The notes beneath the pieces are model-generated. The model saw only the letters and a list, made by a program, of their open reading frames with translations, did no database searches and was not told the origin of the DNA. DNA of 64,000 nucleotides from Heterobasidion occidentale (lineage: Eukaryota > Basidiomycota > Agaricomycetes > Russulales > Bondarzewiaceae), in assembly GCA_039111635.1 (NCBI GenBank), contig JBCAQO010000001.1:3906001-3970000 (forward strand), given 5' to 3'. Positions 57,900-64,000 of this stretch are shown here, piece after piece. The position numbers and the translations under genes were made by a program. The number at the start of each line of letters is the position of its first letter. Position 1 is the stretch's first letter.

Positions 57900-58470
57900 T
57901 GGAGACAAGTTACATAGAACTTGAGAACGTGAAACAGTCGGAGGATCCGCTTGCTCAACCGCTGAGCCCGCAATACAACTGCGCGTTAGACATGTCCTTG
58001 ATATTAGCAATGCAAGCCACGCTAGACAGTCACGTACCTCACGACTTCAGTCTTATCGGTTGATCGAAGGCATCTGATGCCAACCTGGATGTGATGTGAA
58101 AGAGAGATTCTCGAACAACCTGAAGTGACACTGCAGAAGCAGATTCGGCAATTCACCTCCATACGGCCATCGGTGTATCTGCCTGCAAGCAATCGAAATT
58201 TTGAACCCCAGAACGTGAACAGATTCATTGTTTCTCCATATCCGTCTGATGTTAAGACACTGCCCAGTTTGATGCGGACGGATTGACTATGAGATACCCT
58301 GAACTAGCACTGACAAAGCCTAGTCACGTTGGTGAAGTGGAGTTAGGCAGAAAACAGAGAAAAATACCCTCCCACTAGGCGCTCCGTGATCTAAGAGGGC
58401 TTCCAAGGCGGCTCTAGAGACAGCATCCGAGCGCAATGATAGTATCGCCTGTGCTGATGCCGGTGTATGT
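57900..58470 (-). CDS. Unassigned exons: 5' part of the UvrD-like helicase or a separate small gene
   Basis: Reading on the minus strand, one exon gives SLRSDAVSRAALEALLDHGA and then a donor at GGGAGGGTATTT. After an acceptor at GTGCTAG a second gives SVRIKLGSVLTSDGYGETMN and NLFTFWGSKFRLLAGRYTDG. An intron with donor GTGAATTG and acceptor CACATCCAG leads to VGIRCLRSTDKTEVVR. All joins keep frame and the residues look protein-like. I recognise no family. The direction and position directly upstream of the giant helicase make it a candidate N-terminal extension. Confidence 0.4.
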
Positions 58471-58504
58471 GCTCAAAATTATGGAGATCAAGACAGGTGC
58501 ACAC

Positions 58505-58870
58505 TCAACTATCGAACACAATCTTTGTCGGAGCTACAGCTTCACAGGTAAACGCTCCGTAAACAGTGTGCTTCTTGTTGTGATCATCATAGAGACCTTC
58601 TGCAGCCCCTCGCACTCGAATCCGCTCTCACGCAGAATACGAGCAAGCTTCCAAGCAGATGCGCGTTTGTGCTCGCCGCGGCGACCCTATTCCGCATATA
58701 TCAATTTCTAGTGGAGAAAGAGAAAGTAGGACTACACGTACCCGATCGGTCAATGTGACGTGGCCCAGTCTCAATAGAGTCTTGTCCATCGGAAGCCGGC
58801 TCGATGTCAATGGTCAGGAAATGGAGTGGGGGTTGGGCTTCTCTGGCGTCAAGCCATCAATCAGCTTTGT
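58505..58870 (-). CDS. Fragmentary coding sequence, unknown
   Basis: Minus-strand segments include LHFLTIDIEPASDGQDSIET and, after a possible intron with donor GTACGTGTAG, RRGEHKRASAWKLARILRES. In another frame is GLYDDHNKKHTVYGAFTCEA, which reaches a stop at 58505-58507. The frames do not join cleanly, so this may be a decayed gene. No family is recognised. Confidence 0.25.
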
Positions 58871-58989
58871 ATGATAGAAAGGTCACGCCCCATTGTCGTG
58901 CCATATCAACCGACCACAATTCCAATGTTAGAGCCTCTTCAAGGACTGTACAAAAGCTATCCCGAATCTGGCGTCATTCTCACATCTCC

Positions 58990-59110
58990 GGGCTTTCCAT
59001 ATTCAGTTCAACGTTCAGGCCGAGATACACTGGATGAGATGAGGTGTACAAGCACTTGAAGATGGAGAATCACCCAAGCCTGTCCCGTCCCTCGAGGTGA
59101 AGACGCATAA
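58990..59110 (+). pseudogene. Remnant of the 3' end of a zinc-finger paralogue
   Basis: Bases around 59033-59062 (GATGAGATGAGG, then TGTACAAGCACTTGAAGA) closely match the end of the intact gene at 62755-62790 (GATGGGATGTACAAGCAC). The following CCTCGAGGTGAAGACGC matches the stop-codon region there. The frame is broken and little upstream sequence can be aligned, so only a fragment of the second finger survives. Confidence 0.55.
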
Positions 59111-59920
59111 CGCATGATGCCTGATTCTCGATTGCGGGGCAGGCAGGAGTAGTTTTGAAGTAGTACCTGAAGACAGGCGCACCGTGGGTGAGTTTCTCTT
59201 TCCTTTTGTTTTGCCATTTCTCTCAATCCCCATCGACCAGGTCCCAACCATGATGCCTGCCTCGTTCAATTTCTCAGCGAATGTTCTACCCGCCATTGCA
59301 TTGAAGGCTTGATGCGCTCATGTTGTTGACACCCTTGAACGAAGCAAACGGACTTTGCGGCGAGGCCAGCGAGGGATGTCAAAGCCGTAGACCAGTATCA
59401 CATACTGTACATACCATTCGGACTATCCTTCTGAAAACAAAAATTAATCGGTGTTGACGCAGGAGGAAGCTTAAGTACGGCTAGATTGTGGGCGGGATGC
59501 TGCGGGATGCTACAAGATACCAAAGCGCACGACCTTCTCACGCTTCGCTCCCTTTCCAATGCACAGTCACGTCCTCCGAGCACAGAATACTCATAGAATG
59601 AAGAGACCAATGATAGCATTTACAAGGTCCCTCGTAAGTACTCAGCATAATTATCCCTGAGGATGTAGATGGTTGATATATGAAGTGAATCAAATCATGA
59701 CGAAGACGTAGCACTCGCCCCGAGGCCCTTGACCTCTCCCGCAGCCTTCCTCAGTCCTTCTTCTTCACGCTCACCTTGCTCTCCGCCACTTCGCTCGTTG
59801 CTCGTCAATGCTTGAGCATTCGGCGCCGAAGTTGACCCTGGCAGCATTCTTGAAGTCCCATGTTCTGCAATCGACGCTACTACAACTTCAGCAGATGGAC
59901 GCAGCATAGTAAAAAAAAAC
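59030..59920. repeat. Segmental duplication, copy A
   Basis: Scattered blocks align with 62760-63970 in the same order. These are the zinc-finger 3' end, GACGAAGCAAAC-like and GTAGAC-like blocks near 59330-59390, CATCGGTGTTG(A/C)CGCAGGAGG-like near 59448, GGTCCCTCGTAAGTA near 59625, and the minus-strand GCTGAAGTTGT end. Copy A lacks most of the minus-strand zinc-finger exon that is present in copy B. Confidence 0.6.
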
Positions 59921-60060
59921 ATGCTCTCCCGTCGTTGGATTTCTTAGTGCTGAAACGTATGACCTCGGCTTCAGCCAGCTGTAATGGTGTGAGCTGTACC
60001 CCCTGCGTAGCGCGCACCTGTGTTATTCTATCCCGACTGTGCGGCATCACCCTTCTCTAG
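59695..60060 (-). pseudogene. Truncated minus-strand zinc-finger paralogue
   Basis: On the minus strand an exon opening after TCCTAG reads TPLQLAEAEVIRFSTKKSND, matching VPQMLAEAKVAQSNTSKFN of the 13.5-kb gene. The frame then breaks in a run of nine T (59908-59916 on the + strand as A). It continues shifted as RPSAEVVVASIAEHGTSRM, matching the family stretch FAEGVLASVAGPSTSRM. Downstream the finger region is missing and the frame ends at 59695 after a short E/G/S-rich tail. Confidence 0.6.
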
Positions 60061-60239
60061 GACAACTGGATGTCCTGTGGACTCGCCGTCGCAACAGATG
60101 CCTGGTGCTCCGCTATCGCGTCGTGCTTTACAGTATATTAGGAATATATCCTTTGGGATGGAATGCCCAACTGACCTCAGAACTCGAGGAGGGCATTTGA
60201 CATAACGCATCGCCGCTGAAATACGGCGGAGTGGCACTG

Positions 60240-61661
60240 TATTGTAGCATATCTGCCATTCAATACCGTGCTATGGCTGGCTCTCGGTATCCTGTAGCAA
60301 AGCTTGCTAGATCAAGGTAGGTAGACTGAACATTATATTCTTATGATGTGTGGGCCTAACGCACCGTAGGGTGCCACTGGTTGGCGTCACATAGGGAGCT
60401 CAGTGCCGTATATGGGGTGAGTGGCACTTTCTTGAGGCCATATTCTGCTACGACTCGTGGATCTGCATCATACACTTCAGCACACTGCGCCTAGAGGCAT
60501 CATATGGAGATGCGTATCGCGGGTGGTATCGGACAATTTACAACATGAGGCTCATGGGATTATTCACCTCAACAGTCGAAAGCCATTGCGCTCACCATAG
60601 CGTCAGCAAGACTGCATACTCTGCGCCAATGTGGGATACCTATGCATTCATTTGGAGGCGTGGCCCGTGGATCGCTAGGGGGTTGTGTGAAAGGTTCGTG
60701 TCCTGTCTGGCCTTGATGGGTGATACGAATAGTATGAGACTCCAGAGTACGAGGTGATTCTTCTTGGATCTGCCGGTCTGATAGACTTTTTCATTCCTCG
60801 CCTCGCCTGTGAAGATTGTTGGCAAAGGACCCTTCGAAATGTTGCCTCACCCATTATGCATTATGACGTACGCTTCGAATCGCAGCGCGATATCAGGTTC
60901 AAGCAATGAGCGTAAAGAGCTCGTTCGGACGCCTTCATCTTCGAGGGTCAATTCAAGTACGTGAGCAGTCTTGCACAAATTTCATGTCGAGAACCGGTGG
61001 CGACTAATGCTGATTCCTCGTTTGCCGGTGCTTGTACGTACACAAAAGACTACACTCTCCCTTTGTCCCTTGATATTGATTTCGCTGCTATGAGGTCTTC
61101 GTCTCTTCTCGCCATCTTCTCGCCAGCGCTTTATCACACCATCATGCATCGAATTGCATCGGTGTGAATGGGTAAGCGCACTGACTGCGTGCAGGTGATC
61201 GTACTGATCCAGGAGCAACCCATAGAGTATACCATTTTGGACGTTCCCGGCGCAGGGAGACGAGATGCAGTTGGCAGCCATGTAAATTAAGAGAGCATGA
61301 TCTCACTGCACCATCCAGCACCATCCTCGTGTTTCTTGCCACCTCTTTCCTGATGTGGACACAAAGGTCGAAGCGGAGAGTGATGGAGCCGAGAGAAGCA
61401 AGGAGAAGTTGCATTATCGTCTCGTTTACCTCATAATGCGCACAAAGTAATGGCCTTATTTCTGATCTGAAAGCTGAGAACCAGATCGCAAATCGACAGC
61501 ATAATATGCGCCAGAGCCACGGAGACCATGGGCGCATAGATTTAAGCCGCAAGGGCATCTGTCTCTGGTCGCAAACCACTACCCCGCTTCGACTCCCAGT
61601 CTTCAAGCACCCACTCAACATCTTGCATTTTCCTAAAGGAAACGCATCGGAAAAATCGACG
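60240..61661. other. Accessory intergenic stretch, no intact gene
   Basis: About 1.4 kb without a recognisable coding frame. It may contain decayed 5' exons of the pseudogene at 59.7-60.06 kb. The right end should hold the promoter of the intact zinc-finger gene. Confidence 0.4.
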
Positions 61662-62823
61662 ATGAACTTCTCATACGACACATCCTTTGAATGGCCGTTT
61701 TCACAGGATCCCAATCATCAGTGTATGGACGGCCCACAGTGGGGGGACTGCACTTCCGATATCCGTGCGCTTCATCAGGATCGAATAAGTTTGGTAAGTA
61801 CAATACACTCTGCTACGGAACATAGATGGTCTTGTCAGCCTGGGACGCGATCAGTACAAGCAACGTCACTCACCATTTCTATCCTAGAATCCTGGCTTTT
61901 TCGAAGGACAGAGCTATTCTGAAGTCGGACTGGAATCTCTGTCTGGGTTGGAAACCAGGTTCTTCTCCATCTATGATGCAAGTTGCGCCGCATTGCTGCT
62001 CAACACGCAATCAGTTCCCCTCGGTGCGTGCAGTCGGTGATGTTGCATGATAAGGTACTCACATATCAAACACTGTCTTACAGTGCAAGTACCGGATCCA
62101 CTTACCTTGATGGATCCGTGGAGGGTCTCCAGCTCGGCTTCGTGGCGGCCTCGGCCACTCATGCATCACATGCCCGCTCCCGCCCGAGCAATTGTAGTGA
62201 GTGTTGTTATTGGTTATGAGGACTATATGGTTTTTAACACTCTACCATAGCGCTCGGGTGAGAGATATGATACAATGTGTGCATATAGCGATTCGCGGAA
62301 CGGTTGGCCATCTGAGATGCGCCACATAGACAGTATGGTTGGGACGAATGCGGCTCCCGGAGTGCAATTCGCACCCGGAAGGTTAGCAGAAGTCAGGACC
62401 GTACAAAGGAACACACATATATACAACGACGAGCACAACGGGAATCATCTCCCGGTAGAGCGTACGTTCGCTGAAGCTATATCAGTGCCCATCGCCGGAC
62501 CTGATGCTTCGCCGCCTTGTCCCGCTGCGATCATGGACAAACGCACGCTGAAGAAGATTATGGTAAGCTCGGCGAGGGCACGGACAAAGACTCGAGACCC
62601 AACGAGAGAGCATGACGACGCCAGACCACATATCTGCGCGAAGCATCGCACGGCCTATCGTCATCATGGAGATCTGGTTCGACACAAGCGGACAACGCCC
62701 GGTCACACGGCATACCAGGGCCCTGTCACCTGTGTCTGTCGACGGGAGTACTCTCGTCGAGATGGGATGTACAAGCACTTGAAGACCAAAAAGTGCACCG
62801 GCCCTCCTCGTTCTTGGGTGTGA
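61662..62823 (+). CDS. Intact zinc-finger protein, 317 aa, lineage-specific family
   Basis: The exons are 61662-61793, 61888-62023, 62084-62196 and 62251-62823, with introns in phases 0, 1 and 0, the same as in the paralogues at 11.2 and 13.5 kb. It starts MNFSYDTSFEWPFSQDP. The last exon has AEAISVPIAGPDASPPC, the conserved family stretch, then two fingers. The first, CAKHRTAYRHHGDLVRHKRT, starts CxxH rather than CxxC and ends with another His. The second, CVCRREYSRRDGMYKHLKTK, then KC, is CxC...Hx4C. Linker residues AYQGPV match the paralogues. Two closely spaced fingers at the C-terminus suggest DNA or RNA binding. This is the only family member in the window with an unbroken frame. Confidence 0.8.
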
Positions 62824-63970
62824 AGACCCGTGGTGCCTCTCGGTCGATGCCAATCGCGAGTGTAGGGAGAAGATTAGCTGTCAACGTCGTAGAACACAGA
62901 CGCACCCTACTGCATCATAGCCTCCTTCTTTTCTTTGCCCCTTCTTTTCTTTGCCCCTTCTCTCATCCATCCTAATCGATCAGGTTCCTTGTCATCTTCG
63001 TCTTTGTTAGAATAAAGCGTAGGGTCTGCCTGGTTAGTTTCCCAGTACAACTTGTATGTGCCGTTCAATCATAGATCTATTCTATCGTGATCACGTAGCA
63101 TCCTTGGACGAAGCAAACAGGCTTCAAGGCAGGCCTAGCAGGAGAACATGATGTCAAATCTGTAGACTGATATTGCATACTGGACTTACGATGTGAACTA
63201 GCCTTCTGAGATGATAGACCCATCGGTGTTGCCGCAGGAGGAAAAGATAGCAAACTAGAGCAAAACTAGAGCAAAGTGCATGGCCAGTGCATGGCCATCT
63301 GAGTTCTCACACTGTTCTCACGCTTCACGACGCTTCCCTCTCACAACATGCATGACTACTGCATGACTGCCTAGGCAAAGAATGCTATGATTGAGGAACA
63401 CGATCAAAGGCCCTCGTAGGTAGTGAGCATCATCGAAACCAAGAATGCAGATAGCTGACTTCCGAGAATAGAAGAGTAATCCAATTGCAAGCAATCGCGA
63501 GACGAAGACGGGATAGGAAAGTGTAGGCATATCAACTATCCAGAACGATCAGTGAAATCGACGGTGGGTGAGAAGAGAGGGAGAGGCAGGAAAGAAAAGC
63601 ATGAAAATAGTGCATCCCCGACGCCCTCAGCACCTGCCATCTCTTCACTATCTCTTCACCTCGACTTCACACGCGATGCGATACTGACCTCGTAAACTAC
63701 CTTGGACGGAGGGGACACCACTTCCTGAAGTGCACTATCGCACCATCCTCTCGGCGGGAATTCGCTCCACACACGCAGACGGCGGGCCTGCATACTCGTC
63801 ATGGCCCTGGATCGTCGTCTTGTGTCGTGCGAGGTGACGACGACTGGCAAACTCCACCCTTCTCACAGATCTATGGTCCATTCACAGGCTGAGCACTCGG
63901 CGTCGAAGTTGGCTTTGGCAGCATCCGTGCTGGGTTCGACAGTCGACGCTAGAACAACTTCAGCAGATGC
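62760..63970. repeat. Segmental duplication, copy B
   Basis: This segment is collinear with 59030-59920 and spans the end of the intact zinc-finger gene, the spacer and the start of the broken minus-strand paralogue. It contains short tandem duplications, such as TTTTCTTTGCCCCTTC twice near 62930-62965 and GTGCATGGCCA twice near 63277-63298. Confidence 0.6.
62824..63696. other. Spacer between convergent zinc-finger copies
   Basis: About 870 bp separates the intact gene from its convergent broken paralogue. No gene is seen. Parts are collinear with the spacer of copy A. Confidence 0.45.
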
Positions 63971-64000
63971 CTGCTCCACGGGGGAACGATCCTTGTTGTG
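63697..64000 (-). pseudogene. Broken zinc-finger paralogue, cut by the window end
   Basis: On the minus strand the visible part opens SPVEQASAEVVLASTVEPST, matching the family stretch. The first finger region is interrupted by TAG where paralogues have TGG-ATC (W-I). It continues in another frame with ASRRHLARHKTTIQGHDEY. The second finger, VCVCGANSRREDGAIVHFRK and WCPLRPR, ends at a TAG at 63697-63699 in a third frame. The CxC...Hx4C ligands of the second finger are still present. At least two frame changes and a stop mark it as a pseudogene. Confidence 0.65.

Overview
The window comes from a filamentous basidiomycete nuclear genome, probably an Agaricomycete (inferred). Protein genes are broken by many 48-100 bp GT-AG introns with CTRAY-like branch sites. 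The gene set is that of a fungal nucleus: TOP2, DOT1, ARP5, a Nic96/Nup93-type nucleoporin, a Sec4/Rab8 GTPase, an SMN homologue and an ABC-F ATPase. Two family types I associate with Agaricomycetes are also present: a very large UvrD/TRANK1-like helicase and lineage-specific zinc-finger proteins. No bacterial operons, rRNA, CRISPR array or confident tRNA gene was seen.

Layout. (1) 1-5037 is the 3' part of a Ty3/gypsy-type LTR retrotransposon on the + strand: the integrase tail with a chromodomain, an extra 459-codon ORF, a long structured non-coding stretch, a polypurine tract and a 3' LTR. (2) 5.8-6.6 kb holds an ALKBH7-like dioxygenase, followed by two adjacent minisatellites and a poorly resolved minus-strand region coding for membrane protein(s). 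(3) 11.2-14.6 kb holds two convergent zinc-finger genes of one family, each with an apparent frameshift. (4) 15.7-58 kb is a conserved, gene-dense core: TOP2(-), an F-box gene(-), DOT1(-), ABC-F(+), an SF1 helicase(-), ARP5(+), Sec4(-), an ABC exporter(-), NIC96(-), SMN(-) and a giant UvrD-like helicase(-). (5) 58-64 kb is accessory again, with one intact zinc-finger gene (61662-62823) and broken paralogues arranged as further convergent pairs in a duplicated segment.

The core genes are housekeeping functions (chromosome topology, chromatin modification and remodelling, nuclear pore, exocytosis, snRNP assembly) and do not form a pathway cluster. ACGCGT (MCB-like) boxes upstream of TOP2 and the ABC-F gene suggest cell-cycle control.

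The signal I consider most likely to be undescribed is in the retrotransposon. Roughly 15-17 small hairpins lie between about 1950 and 3576. They have complementary but varying stems (ACGTC/GACGT, ACGCC/GGCGT, ACATC/GATGT, AGGTC/GACCT), six-base loops of two classes (CGCAAN and CNNCAT), and a conserved TAAACTA-like tail. The second most interesting signal is the family of convergently paired zinc-finger genes with unusual metal-ligand patterns. Exon boundaries were worked out by eye; start sites and exon joins of the long multi-exon genes are approximate unless stated.
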